Part shown: piece after piece, positions 27,117 through 36,559 of the stretch | Layout of the letters: each line of letters begins with the position of its first letter | Position numbering within the stretch: position 1 is the stretch's first letter | Assembly (NCBI GenBank): GCA_039809495.1 | Contig: JBDHVC010000009.1 | Coordinates: 1 to 64,000, forward strand | Direction: 5' to 3' | Source: JAFLCL01 sp039809495 | Lineage (GTDB): Bacteria; Myxococcota_A; Polyangia; Polyangiales; Sandaracinaceae | DNA length: 64,000 nucleotides | The notes under the pieces: generated by a model | The model's input: the letters and a program-made list of their open reading frames with translations, nothing else | Told to the model about the DNA's origin: nothing | The model's database searches: none | Program-made: the position numbers and the translations under genes

Positions 27117-27623
27117 TCAGCCGAACATCTGGATCAGCACCCGCGTGATCCACGTGCACACCGAGAGGAGCGAGAGCCCGATCGCGACCTTCTCCGCGTG
27201 GACGCGATCGAGCGTCGCGATGACCGGCCAGCCGCGCACGAAGCCGACGGCGGCGAGGGGGATGAAGAGCACCGTCGCGAGGAAGAGCACGATCCCGAAG
27301 GGGTTGGCGCTGAACGCTCCGCCCGCCTCGAGGCGCACCATGTGCGCGAACGCCGTCGTCAGGCCGCAGCCAGGGCAGGGGTAGCCCGTGAAGACGAAGA
27401 ACCCGCAGGGAGGCAGCCCGAGCTGGCCGTGCGTGCCGAGCGCGCTGTGATCGGGGACGAGGATCCGGGCCGTGATCACGACCGCGGTCGGGATGAGGAA
27501 GAGGATCGCCCACGTGATGCGCGAGCCGAGGGCTCTGCGCGAGGTCCAGGGCGCCGTGGGCAGCGGCGCTCGCGCTCGAGCGGAAGCGACGAGCGCGGGT
27601 GAGGTGGCGGGAACCTCGTCCAT
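27117..27623 (-). CDS. DUF2752 membrane protein
   Basis: A 168-residue membrane protein with three hydrophobic segments (about 37-55, 105-125 and 145-165) and the DUF2752 hallmark CGFFVFTGYPCPGCGLTTAF, in which CPxCGxTT is strictly conserved. Function of the family is unknown. Translation is coupled to the methyltransferase (two bases between stop and GTG). The ATG at 27623 stands eight bases after a -10-like CACGCT, so the transcript may be leaderless. Confidence 0.88.
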   Translation of the reverse strand: MDEVPATSPALVASARARAPLPTAPWTSRRALGSRITWAILFLIPTAVVITARILVPDHSALGTHGQLGLPPCGFFVFTGYPCPGCGLTTAFAHMVRLEAGGAFSANPFGIVLFLATVLFIPLAAVGFVRGWPVIATLDRVHAEKVAIGLSLLSVCTWITRVLIQMFG

Positions 27624-27631
27624 CGCCGCGA

Positions 27632-27661
27632 AGCGTGGGGTGTCCGACCGGCTCGGGTCAA
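27632..27661 (-). promoter_or_regulatory. Promoter of the DUF2752-methyltransferase operon
   Basis: TTGACC (27661-27656), 18 bases, CACGCT (27637-27632), then eight bases to the ATG. The -10 is weak but the spacing matches the other leaderless candidates in the window. Confidence 0.4.
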
Positions 27662-27953
27662 GCGCGCGTGCGCGGCCTGGCGGCGCGCCTCGCTCGACGT
27701 GATCCGCCCCGCCGAGGCGCGCTGGCTCGGCGGGTGGGAGGCCCACGCCGACTCACGCGGCGTGAGGGAGGGAGCTCCGGCCAGCCGCTCCGACGATGGA
27801 GCGACCGCGCGAACCAAGGCGTGGATTCGTGCCGTGGGTGCTCTTCGCGAGGGGCTACGCTAGACTCGTCGAGCCTCGCCGGGCGAAGTCGGCCTCGTCG
27901 GGGTGGAGTTCGTCGATTCCTCGTCATCGCGCCACGCCGCGCGGAGGGGCCTG
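27662..27953. other. Intergenic region before the first MopE-like gene
   Basis: About 290 bases without a credible gene between divergent units. It contains palindromic repeat copy D, a small perfect hairpin CTCACGcggCGTGAG at 27752-27766, and TACGCT at 27856 as a possible -10 box for the lipoprotein gene. A GGAGGGG ribosome site is present at 27943. Confidence 0.4.
27678..27733 (+). repeat. Palindromic repeat copy D, not at a stop codon
   Basis: A 56-base element, TGGCGGCGCGCCTCGCTCGA at its start and GCTGGCTCGGCGG at its end, which aligns end to end and without gaps with copy A (1262-1207). Here it lies in non-coding DNA upstream of two divergent genes, so its position is not tied to a stop codon. 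Inner arms GGCGCGCCTCG and CGAGGCGCGC are complementary. Confidence 0.7.
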
Positions 27954-30047
27954 GTGTTCGTGCATCGTCTTCGTCCGAGCTTCGCCTTGCTTCTCCTCCT
28001 CGCGACGTTCGCCGCGTCGGCCTGCGAGACCCCCGTCGACGAGGCGCCGGACGCCGCGACCGCGCCCGACGCTGGCGCCCCCGACGCGCGGCTCGGCTTC
28101 GACGCGGGGCCGCCCTGCGCGCGTGACGAGGACTGTGACGACGGCGTGGCCTGCACCCACGACGTCTGCGGTCACGACGGCCGCTGCGGCTACCAGGTCG
28201 ATCACAACCGCTGCGACGACCACGTCTTCTGTAACGGCGCGGAGATCTGCGATCCGCGGCGCGGGTGCGTGGCCGGTCCACGCGAGACGTGCGACGACGA
28301 CGACGTCTGCACCGTCGATCGATGCAACGAGGAGGCGAAGGGCTGCGAGCACGAGCCGCGCGATCTCGACGGCGACGGAGATCCGGACTTCTTCTGCGCG
28401 GGCGGGACGGATTGCGACGATCTCGATCCCACGCGCAACGGGCGGGTGGCCGAGGTCTGCGGGGACCTCGTCGACAACGACTGCGACGGCGAGATCGACG
28501 AGGCGGACTGCGGCCGCCCCGTGCACGACGTCTGCGACGATCCCTTCGTGATCACGGCCTCGGGCTCCTACGCCTTCGACACGCACGGCGCCGCGCCCGA
28601 CTACACGATCAGCTGCGCGAGCTCGTCCCGCCAGGACCTCGTCGCGCGCCTCGACATCCCCGAGGGGAGCCCGCAGGACGTCACGCTCGAGCTCCAAGGC
28701 GACGCCTTCGTGACCGCGCTCAGCCTCGAGCGGACGTGCGGCGTGGTCGGCTCGGAGCTCGGCTGCCGCACGGGCTATCCCGCGGCGCTGCGCCTGCGCT
28801 CCCTCGAGCCGGGCTCCTACTTCCTCGTGATGTCGAGCCTGGGCAGCCCCGGCGAGCTCACGCTCTCGGTGCGCATGAGCGCCGCGAGCGAGCCGCCGAC
28901 GAACGAGACGTGCGCGACCGCGATCGACGTGCCCGTGCCCGCCGGGGCGACGTTCGAGGGATCCTTCGTGGGCGTCGCGGACGACGCGAGCACGTCGTGC
29001 GGCTACTCCGGCCAGCCCGACCTCTTCTACACGTTCACGATCCCCGACGGAGAGAGCTACGACGTCAACGTCACCCTCAACGCCCCGAGCGGTGACACGA
29101 TGGCGTTCGAGATCCGGAGCGGCTGTGGCGGCGCGAGCTTGCGCTGCGCGACCGGGAGCCCGGCGCGCGCCCGCACGTACCGGCTCGGCCCGGGCACCTA
29201 CAGCCTAGCCATCGAGGGCCCCTCGTGGACCGACGTCGACTACGCGCTCGCGATCGCGTTCGCGGCGCCGAGCGATCCCGTCGCGGGCGATCTCTGCTCG
29301 ACGGCGATCCCGCTCACGATCGGGACGCGCTACGTCGGCACGATGGTCGGCGCCGAGGACGATCTTCAGATCTCCTGCAGCTACAACGCGCCCGATCTCG
29401 TGCACCGCTTCACCCTCGCCGAGGCGTCCGACCTGACGATCGAGGCCAACGGTGGGCGCGCCTACCTGAGCGTCGGGCTCGGCTCGAGCTGCTCGCTCGG
29501 CGCGGTCGCGACGAGCGCGTGCTCGTCGGGGGCGCCGGCGCGCGTCCGCGCCCGCGCGCTCCGCGCGGGGGACTACTACGTCTTCGTCGAGGGCTCGCGG
29601 GCCGGGGCCTACACGATCGATCTCACGGCCACGCCGCCCGCGCCGGTCGTCGAGGTCTCGGGCAACGACACCTGCGGGACCGCGTACGTCGTCCCCGGGG
29701 CGGGCGGGCTCTTTCACGGGAACACCGGGACGCTCCTGCACGACTACACGCCGAGCACGTGCGCCTCGAGCACGAGCACCGCGAAGGACGCGGTCTTCGA
29801 GCTCACGCTGACGAGCCGCCAGCGGGTCGTCGCCTCGACGGCCGACTCGACGATCGACACCGTGCTCTACCTGCTCGACGCGAGCTGCCGCTCGGAGCTC
29901 GCCTGTGACGACGACAGCGCTGGCGCCGGCGACAGCCTGATCGATCGCGTGCTCGAGCCGGGGACGTATCATTTCGTGGTCGATGCCTATGGCTCGTCCT
30001 CGTTCGGCGACTATTTCTTCGAAGTGCAGGTCTTGCCCCCTCCTTGA
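27954..30047 (+). CDS. Lipoprotein with MopE-like motif and PPC-like repeats (first of two)
   Basis: A protein of about 697 residues. Signal peptide and lipobox (LATFAASAC) are followed by a PDAxxPDAG linker, a Cys-rich domain of roughly 120 residues with DDGVACTHDVC repeats, and a MopE-type acidic motif VDNDCDGEIDEADC. The rest is four beta-sandwich repeats of about 130 residues in the style of bacterial pre-peptidase (PPC) domains: each starts near C-x-A and has a GTYxLxIEG-like strand. It is probably outer-membrane anchored and exposed. Start codon GTG at 27954 is backed by a GGAGGGG site; GTG at 27960 is an alternative. A paralog follows in tandem. Confidence 0.8.
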   Translation: MFVHRLRPSFALLLLLATFAASACETPVDEAPDAATAPDAGAPDARLGFDAGPPCARDEDCDDGVACTHDVCGHDGRCGYQVDHNRCDDHVFCNGAEICDPRRGCVAGPRETCDDDDVCTVDRCNEEAKGCEHEPRDLDGDGDPDFFCAGGTDCDDLDPTRNGRVAEVCGDLVDNDCDGEIDEADCGRPVHDVCDDPFVITASGSYAFDTHGAAPDYTISCASSSRQDLVARLDIPEGSPQDVTLELQGDAFVTALSLERTCGVVGSELGCRTGYPAALRLRSLEPGSYFLVMSSLGSPGELTLSVRMSAASEPPTNETCATAIDVPVPAGATFEGSFVGVADDASTSCGYSGQPDLFYTFTIPDGESYDVNVTLNAPSGDTMAFEIRSGCGGASLRCATGSPARARTYRLGPGTYSLAIEGPSWTDVDYALAIAFAAPSDPVAGDLCSTAIPLTIGTRYVGTMVGAEDDLQISCSYNAPDLVHRFTLAEASDLTIEANGGRAYLSVGLGSSCSLGAVATSACSSGAPARVRARALRAGDYYVFVEGSRAGAYTIDLTATPPAPVVEVSGNDTCGTAYVVPGAGGLFHGNTGTLLHDYTPSTCASSTSTAKDAVFELTLTSRQRVVASTADSTIDTVLYLLDASCRSELACDDDSAGAGDSLIDRVLEPGTYHFVVDAYGSSSFGDYFFEVQVLPPP

Positions 30048-30080
30048 GGTGGGTCATCCTGCGAGCCCCCTGGAGCTTCC

Positions 30081-32318
30081 ATGCGCCATCTTTCCCGCTT
30101 CATCTTCGCTGCTCTTCTCCTCGCGCCCTCGGCGCTCGCGCTCGGCGGATGCCCGCGCGAGATCGACCACCTGCCGGACGCCGTCGCCCCCGACTTCGAC
30201 GCGGGCCGGCCGGACGCCGCGATCGACGCTGGCCCGAACATCGAGCGCTGTGAGAGCCCAGGCTCGACGCTCGGCGACGCCTGCGTCACCAACGAGGACT
30301 GCACCGACTTCTGCTTCTGCAACGGCCTCGAGGAGTGCCGGGACGGACGCTGCCAGGCGGGCAACGTGCCGTGCAGAGAGGATCTCGTCGACTGCACGAC
30401 GATCACCTGCGCCGAGTCGGAGGATCGCTGCGTCACGACGCTCGACCACGAGATGTGCAGCGACGGCGACGCGTGCAACGGCACGGAGCAGTGCAACCCG
30501 GTGCGCGGCTGCCAAGGCGGGCCCCCTCCCGTCTGCAACGACGAGTCGTCGTGCACGATCGACTCCTGCGATCCCGCGACCGGCTGCGTCTACACCCCGC
30601 GCGATCTCGACGGCGACGGCTACATCTCGAGCAGCTGCGGGGGCGACGACTGCGACGACGATCCGCGCTACGGAGGGCTGATCCACCCGGGGGCGGTGGA
30701 GATCTGCGACAACCGTCGCGACGACGACTGCGACGGCGCGCGCGACTACAACGACTCCGACTGCGTGCCGACGAACGACACCTGCGACGTCGCCACCGTG
30801 CTCGAGCTCGGCGCGACCGGCGGCACGTTCTCCGGCGCGACGACGGGCCTGCGGCGCAACTACACGCTCCGGTGCGGCGGCAGCGGACCGGACGCGGTCT
30901 TCCGCTTCCACCTCGACGAGGCGCGCGACGTGCGCATCGCGGCGACCGCGTCGGGCGCCACCATCGCCCTGCGCGCGTTCGCTCAGTGCGCGAGCGGGCC
31001 CGAGGAGAAGTGCAACACGGGCTCGCCGCCGTCGATCCTGCGCCGGAGCCTGCCCGCGGGCGACTACGCCGTCATCGTGTCGACGATCAGCGCCCAGCCC
31101 TTCGACCTGTCGGTGCGCCTCTCCGATCCCACGGCGACGCCCGCGACCGACGTCTGCGGCGCGGGGACGACCGTCGTGCCGCCCACCGGCGGCACGTTCA
31201 CCGGCGACTTCAGCGAGCTCGAGGACGACTACGGCTTGAGCTGCAACTCCTCGGGAGGGCGCGACGCCGTCTACGCGATCGACGTGCCGTCCGGCTCGCT
31301 GAAGGATCTCCGGGTCAGCGTGTCGCTCAGCACCTCGTCCTACGTCTACGTCTACGCGGCGCTCACGACCGACTGCGACGCCCGCTCGAGCGAGCTGACC
31401 TGCGGCGGCGGCTACCTCTCGACGACGCTCAGCCGGCGTGAGCTGCGGCCAGGGCGCTACTACGTCATCCTCGAGCCCAACTCGGCGGACGCGGGCCCCT
31501 ACACGGCGACGTTCACGCTGACGGACTCGCCGCCCCGCGTGCCGGGCGACATCTGCTCGACGCCGCTCGATCTGACGCCCGCCGCCTCGCCTGGCTCGCG
31601 CACGCAGACGATCTCCGTCGCGACGCTCGATCCGATGCTCGACGCGCGCCCGAGCTGCGGGCCCACCTCGGGGCGCGACGCGGTGTTCCAGTTCACGCTC
31701 ACGGCCACCCAGGACGTGACGCTCAACGCCACGGGGCCAGGCACGCTCTACGGGGCGCTCCTCGGGGCGACGTGCGGGCCCGGCTCGACCGAGCGCGGCT
31801 GCTGGACGGGCTCGAGCGGCGGCCTCGTGCGCTCGATCCGGAGCCTCCCCGCGGGCACCTACTACTACGTCGTCGAGACGACGGGCGCGTCGGGCACGCT
31901 CTCGATGACGCTCGAGACCCGCGCGCCGACGGCGCTCCCGATGAACGACCTCTGCACGAGCGCGACGACGATGACCTCGGGATCGACGTACCGCGACACG
32001 CTCGTCGGGTTCGCGAACGAGATGAACGTCGCGGCGTGCTCGGGTGGCGCCGTCAACCTGCCGGACGCCTTCTACCGCTTCACGCTCACCGAGCGCAGGA
32101 GCGTGCTCATCGACATCACGCGGGACTCGGGCGGGCCGGTCTACGCCGCGCTCATCGCGGGGTGCGGCTCCGCCTCCTCGCCCACCTGTGGGACGTCCTC
32201 GGGGACGACGAACACGATCCGCGCGACCCTCGATCCGGGCACCTACTACGTCATCGTGGAGATGCCGCCGAGCTCGACGAGCGAATTCGTGTTGCAGTAC
32301 GTCACGCTCGCGCCCTGA
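30081..32318 (+). CDS. Lipoprotein with MopE-like motif and PPC-like repeats (second of two)
   Basis: A 745-residue tandem paralog of the preceding gene with the same order: signal peptide and lipobox LALGGC, Asp/Ala/Gly linker, Cys-rich part with CTIDSCDPATGC, an acidic ICDNRRDDDCDGARD motif, and four or five PPC-like beta-sandwich repeats (RYYVILEPNSADAGPY, TYYYVVETTGASGTL). The MopE-like acidic motif has lost the clean VDNDCDG form. A GGAG site precedes the ATG at 30081, and 33 bases separate it from the first paralog. The two are likely co-transcribed, with the glycosidase gene 19 bases downstream. Confidence 0.8.
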   Translation: MRHLSRFIFAALLLAPSALALGGCPREIDHLPDAVAPDFDAGRPDAAIDAGPNIERCESPGSTLGDACVTNEDCTDFCFCNGLEECRDGRCQAGNVPCREDLVDCTTITCAESEDRCVTTLDHEMCSDGDACNGTEQCNPVRGCQGGPPPVCNDESSCTIDSCDPATGCVYTPRDLDGDGYISSSCGGDDCDDDPRYGGLIHPGAVEICDNRRDDDCDGARDYNDSDCVPTNDTCDVATVLELGATGGTFSGATTGLRRNYTLRCGGSGPDAVFRFHLDEARDVRIAATASGATIALRAFAQCASGPEEKCNTGSPPSILRRSLPAGDYAVIVSTISAQPFDLSVRLSDPTATPATDVCGAGTTVVPPTGGTFTGDFSELEDDYGLSCNSSGGRDAVYAIDVPSGSLKDLRVSVSLSTSSYVYVYAALTTDCDARSSELTCGGGYLSTTLSRRELRPGRYYVILEPNSADAGPYTATFTLTDSPPRVPGDICSTPLDLTPAASPGSRTQTISVATLDPMLDARPSCGPTSGRDAVFQFTLTATQDVTLNATGPGTLYGALLGATCGPGSTERGCWTGSSGGLVRSIRSLPAGTYYYVVETTGASGTLSMTLETRAPTALPMNDLCTSATTMTSGSTYRDTLVGFANEMNVAACSGGAVNLPDAFYRFTLTERRSVLIDITRDSGGPVYAALIAGCGSASSPTCGTSSGTTNTIRATLDPGTYYVIVEMPPSSTSEFVLQYVTLAP

Positions 32319-32337
32319 GGCGCGGGGAGAGGCGCGC

Positions 32338-33585
32338 GTGGCTCACTCGCTCGCGCGGCGCGCGTCGATCCTCGCTGCCCTCGCGCTCGCGCTCGCGCTC
32401 GTCGGCTCGTCGAGCGCGCGCGCGCAGCCCCGCTCGATCGATCTCGGGTGGGTGCCGGGCGCGACGAGCGCGCACGCTCGAGCGCGGGGGCCGCTCGACG
32501 TGGGCGAGCTCGAGCCGTTTCGCGGCGTGACGGTCGGGCCGATCGAGAGCAGTCAGCAGCCCGGGCGCGGCTACGGGACGCGCTACAGCGAGGCCCTGCT
32601 CGACGAGCTCGCGCGGATGGGGGTGACGTGGATCTCGATCACGCCGTTCGGGCGCATCTGGAGCCTCCACTCGACGGACATCTACATGGACTTCGAGGCG
32701 CCCTACGAGGAGAACCGGCACGCGATCCGGCGGATGATCGAGCAGGCGCACGCGCGCGGCATCCGCGTGCTCGTCATCCCGCACCTCTGGGTCTGGGACG
32801 AGCAGGGCTGGCGCGGTGAGATCGATCTCCCGAGCGAGCAGGCGTGGCGAGCCTACCAGGCGAGCTACCGAGCGTTCGTCCTCGCCTGGGCGATCGACGC
32901 CGCGCGAGCGGGCGCCGACGCCTTCTCGATCGGGGTCGAGTGCAAGTCGTGGTCGGGGCGCTTCGGGGCGTTCTGGACCGCGCTCATCGCGGACGTGCGC
33001 GCGGTCTTCCCCGGGCCCTTGACCTACAGCGCGAACTGGGACGAGGTGGAGGACGTCCTCTTCTGGGATCAGCTCGACCTCATCGGCGTCAACGCCTTCT
33101 ATCCGCTCGCCTCCGCGAACGGCGCGAGCTTCGAGACGTACCTCGAGACGGCGAACCGCATCGCCGACGACGTCGAGGTCCTCGCGCGCCTCCTCGACAT
33201 GCCCGTCGTCTTCGTCGAGGTCGGCTACACGGCGCGACGGGACGCCGCGGTCGAGCCCTGGCTCTGGCCGGACGGCATGAGCGACGTCCGGTACAGCGAG
33301 GCGGAGCAGGCGAGGGCGCTCGAGGCGAGCCTGCGCGCGTTCCTGCCGCGGGACTGGTTCCGAGGCTTCTTCCTCTGGCGCTACTACGCGAACCTCGACG
33401 ACGTGAGCCAGGAGGCGATCTGGGGCTTCTCGACCCACGCGAAGGCGAGCGAGGCCACCCTGACGGCCATCCTCCGCGCGCGCTACGCCGCGGACCGGGA
33501 CCCGCTCGCGGACCTCGCGTTCGAGCCGGATCCCCCGCTCGCGCGGACCGCCGCCCTCTACCGCTCGACGGTGATCGGGCCCTGA
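32338..33585 (+). CDS. Exported glycoside hydrolase, GH113-like
   Basis: A 415-residue exported TIM-barrel enzyme. Signal peptide about 1-31 (LAALALALALVGSSSARAQ). The barrel resembles GH113 beta-mannanases: GVTWISITPFGR, the HLWVWD strand end, a candidate acid/base glutamate E201 in FSIGVECKSW, YSANWDEV, and a candidate nucleophile E294 in VVFVEVGYTARR. GH113 enzymes cut beta-1,4-mannans, but other sugars are possible. The GTG start at 32338 follows a GGGGAGAGG ribosome site. The position directly after two surface lipoproteins suggests a shared task at the cell surface, for instance binding and breaking a polymer; that is inference. Confidence 0.78.
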   Translation: MAHSLARRASILAALALALALVGSSSARAQPRSIDLGWVPGATSAHARARGPLDVGELEPFRGVTVGPIESSQQPGRGYGTRYSEALLDELARMGVTWISITPFGRIWSLHSTDIYMDFEAPYEENRHAIRRMIEQAHARGIRVLVIPHLWVWDEQGWRGEIDLPSEQAWRAYQASYRAFVLAWAIDAARAGADAFSIGVECKSWSGRFGAFWTALIADVRAVFPGPLTYSANWDEVEDVLFWDQLDLIGVNAFYPLASANGASFETYLETANRIADDVEVLARLLDMPVVFVEVGYTARRDAAVEPWLWPDGMSDVRYSEAEQARALEASLRAFLPRDWFRGFFLWRYYANLDDVSQEAIWGFSTHAKASEATLTAILRARYAADRDPLADLAFEPDPPLARTAALYRSTVIGP

Positions 33586-33622
33586 GGCGCGGGTGGGCGC
33601 TTCGCCCGCGCGCCACTTTCTT
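33586..33622 (+). terminator. Terminator-like hairpin after the glycosidase
   Basis: Right after the stop codon, GGCGCGGG at 33586 pairs with the complementary arm ending at 33614, and an alternative inner GGGCGcttCGCCC stem also exists. ACTTTCTT follows. This fits a Rho-independent terminator separating the glycosidase from ftsE. Confidence 0.55.
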
Positions 33623-33650
33623 GCTCGGCTCACGCCTCCTCGGTTACCCG
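33621..33650 (+). promoter_or_regulatory. Leaderless promoter of ftsEX-envC
   Basis: TTGCTC (33621-33626), 18 bases, TACCCG (33645-33650), six bases, ATG. Transcription would start at the A of the ATG. An AGGGA sits between box and start but would not be transcribed. Confidence 0.5.
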
Positions 33651-33656
33651 AGGGAC

Positions 33657-34559
<903 letters not shown>

Positions 34560-34570
34560 AAGGACGAGCC

Positions 34571-35452
34571 ATGGATCTCGCCGGAACCCTCCGTCGTGCC
34601 GCGCGCGGGATGCGCGAGGAGGCGCGCCTGCACCTCGTCTCGACCTCGAGCCTGGCCATCGCGTTCCTCTGCCTCGGCGTGGCGCTGCTCATGCTCGCGA
34701 ACCTCGACGCCCTCGCGGGCGCGTGGGAGCGGGCGGGGCGCGTCACGATCTTCCTCCGAGACGGCGCTCGCCAGGATCAGATCGACGAGCTCACGAGCGC
34801 GCTCTCGGCGCTCCCGGGCGTGGCCTCCGTCACGCACGTGACCTCGGCCGACGCCCGGCGTGAATTCGTCGCGGACGCGCACCTCGGCGCGAGCGTCGAG
34901 ACCCTGCCCACCGACGCCTTCCCCGCGTCGCTCGAGGTCGAGCTCGCCGGAGGGGCCGGCCGGATCGGCTCGGCGGCGATCGCCGAGCGGGTCTCGCAGG
35001 TGGCGATCGTGGAGGACGTCGAGACGTACGCGAGCTGGTTCGATCAGCTCCACGGGCTGCTCGCGGCCGGCCGCGGCGCCGCGCTCGGCCTCGCGGTGCT
35101 CGTCCTGCTCTGCGTGCTCTTCGTCGTCGGCAACACGATCCGGCTGGTGGTGGCGGGCCGGCGGGACGAGATCGAGGTCCTGAAGCTCTGCGGCGCGAGC
35201 GATCGCTTCGTCCGCGGGCCCTTCATCGTGGAGGGCGCGACGCAGGGCTTCGTCGCGGCGCTCGTCGCGATGCTCACGCTCGCCGTCGCGTTCTTCTTCT
35301 TGCGGGATCGCGTCGATGGCGCCCTCGTCTCGCTGCTCGGCGCGCACGCGGTCTTCCTGCACCCGTCGATGGCGCTGAGCGTGCTCTTCGCTGGCGGGCT
35401 GGTCGGCGCCATCGGGAGCGCGCTCTCGCTCCGTCGCTACCTCGCGGTCTGA
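34571..35452 (+). CDS. ftsX: Cell division protein FtsX
   Basis: A 293-residue FtsX with the expected topology: one membrane helix near 27-47, a periplasmic loop of about 100 residues (VTIFLRDGARQDQIDELTSAL and following), then three helices (about 160-185, 215-240 and 265-285). VLKLCGASDRFVRGPFIVEG is the conserved cytoplasmic coupling region that contacts FtsE. The large periplasmic loop should recruit the EnvC-like protein encoded next. A GGACGAG site precedes the ATG. The gene is standard for the family. Confidence 0.94.
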   Translation: MDLAGTLRRAARGMREEARLHLVSTSSLAIAFLCLGVALLMLANLDALAGAWERAGRVTIFLRDGARQDQIDELTSALSALPGVASVTHVTSADARREFVADAHLGASVETLPTDAFPASLEVELAGGAGRIGSAAIAERVSQVAIVEDVETYASWFDQLHGLLAAGRGAALGLAVLVLLCVLFVVGNTIRLVVAGRRDEIEVLKLCGASDRFVRGPFIVEGATQGFVAALVAMLTLAVAFFFLRDRVDGALVSLLGAHAVFLHPSMALSVLFAGGLVGAIGSALSLRRYLAV

Positions 35453-35477
35453 GCTCGTCCGCGCGAAAGGAGACCTC

Positions 35478-36494
35478 GTGTCGATGGCTGGTCGATCTGG
35501 AACGCGGCTCGTGATGCTCGGCCTCGCCCTCGCCGCGTGGGCCGGGCTCGGGCTCCGCTCGCCGGCCGACGCGCAGGGGATCGATCCGAGCGGCCTCGCG
35601 CTCTCGCCTTCGCCCGCGTCCGACCTCGAGCGCGCGATCGCCGAGCAGCTCTCTCGGATCGAGCGGCTCGAGGCCGAGCGCGATCGCGCGGACGCCGAGG
35701 CCGTCACGCTGACGGCTCGTCGCGCGGAGGCGAACCGGCGCTTGCGCGATCGCACGCGCTCGCTCTATCGCCTGAGCCGCGCGGGGGTCCTCCCGGCGAG
35801 CGGTGGGCTCGCGGCGCTGCTCGGGCACCTGGGGCGTCGCGCGCGGCTCGAGCGGATCGTGCGCGCGGACCTCGCGGCGATGAGCGATCTGCGCGCGCGC
35901 GCGAACGCGCTCCGCGAGACGTCGAGCACCCGCGGCGCGGAGCTCGAGGCGGCCCGCTCCACCCTCCGCGCGCTCGAGGCGCGGAGGGACACGCTCGAGC
36001 GCGAGGCGCTCGCGAGCGTCTGGTCGAGCGTGGCGACCGACTCGACGTCGCCGCCGCCGCCGTCGGAGCTCACCTTCGGCTCGAGCGGACAGGGGATCCG
36101 GGTCGTGGGGGAGCGTCCGCCGAGCGCGCGGAGCTTCGAGAGCGAGCGCGGAGCGCTCCTCATCCCGGTGCTCGCGCCGACCTCGATGCGCGAGGCGACG
36201 CGCGAGCAGGGCGTCGGCCTCGAGCTCGGCGCGGCGCTCGGCGCGCCCGTGCTCGCGGCGGCCGAGGGGCGTGTCGTCTTCGCGCGGAGCCACGCGAGCT
36301 ACGGGCGGCTCGTGATCGTGGACCACGGCGAGAGCTACTTCACCGTCTACGGGGGCCTCGGTCGGATCGACGTCACGGTCGGCCAGGCCGTCGCGCGTGG
36401 CGCGGGCCTCGGGACGGCCGACGCGGCGCCCGTCTTCTTCCAGATCCGGAGGGGCACGAGGGCGCTCGAGGCGCGAGGGTGGCTCGGGCTCTGA
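35478..36494 (+). CDS. EnvC-like amidase activator, coiled coil plus degenerate LytM
   Basis: A 338-residue exported protein: signal peptide (1-33, ending ADAQ), a coiled coil about 45-185 rich in Arg/Glu/Leu, and a C-terminal LytM (M23-like) domain. The zinc ligands of active M23 peptidases are missing: the H-x3-D motif reads QGVGLEL, the H-x-H motif reads YFTVYGGLG, and the last His is Phe in PVFFQIRRG. Like E. coli EnvC it should bind the FtsX loop through its coiled coil and activate an amidase rather than cut peptidoglycan. The GTG start at 35478 is chosen because AAAGGAGA lies five bases upstream. Confidence 0.88.
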   Translation: MSMAGRSGTRLVMLGLALAAWAGLGLRSPADAQGIDPSGLALSPSPASDLERAIAEQLSRIERLEAERDRADAEAVTLTARRAEANRRLRDRTRSLYRLSRAGVLPASGGLAALLGHLGRRARLERIVRADLAAMSDLRARANALRETSSTRGAELEAARSTLRALEARRDTLEREALASVWSSVATDSTSPPPPSELTFGSSGQGIRVVGERPPSARSFESERGALLIPVLAPTSMREATREQGVGLELGAALGAPVLAAAEGRVVFARSHASYGRLVIVDHGESYFTVYGGLGRIDVTVGQAVARGAGLGTADAAPVFFQIRRGTRALEARGWLGL

Positions 36495-36559
36495 GCGTTC
36501 CGTCGCCATCGAGCGCCGGGCGCGCGCGGCGCTCGGCTGGGGCATGATCACGAGCGGTC

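Noticed and set aside
27678..27733. Reading repeat copy D as the end of an insertion sequence
   Set aside because: There is no transposase gene or target-site duplication, and the same element occurs at gene ends elsewhere without any mobile gene.
35478..36494. Annotating an active M23 endopeptidase
   Set aside because: None of the zinc-binding residues of M23 enzymes is present.
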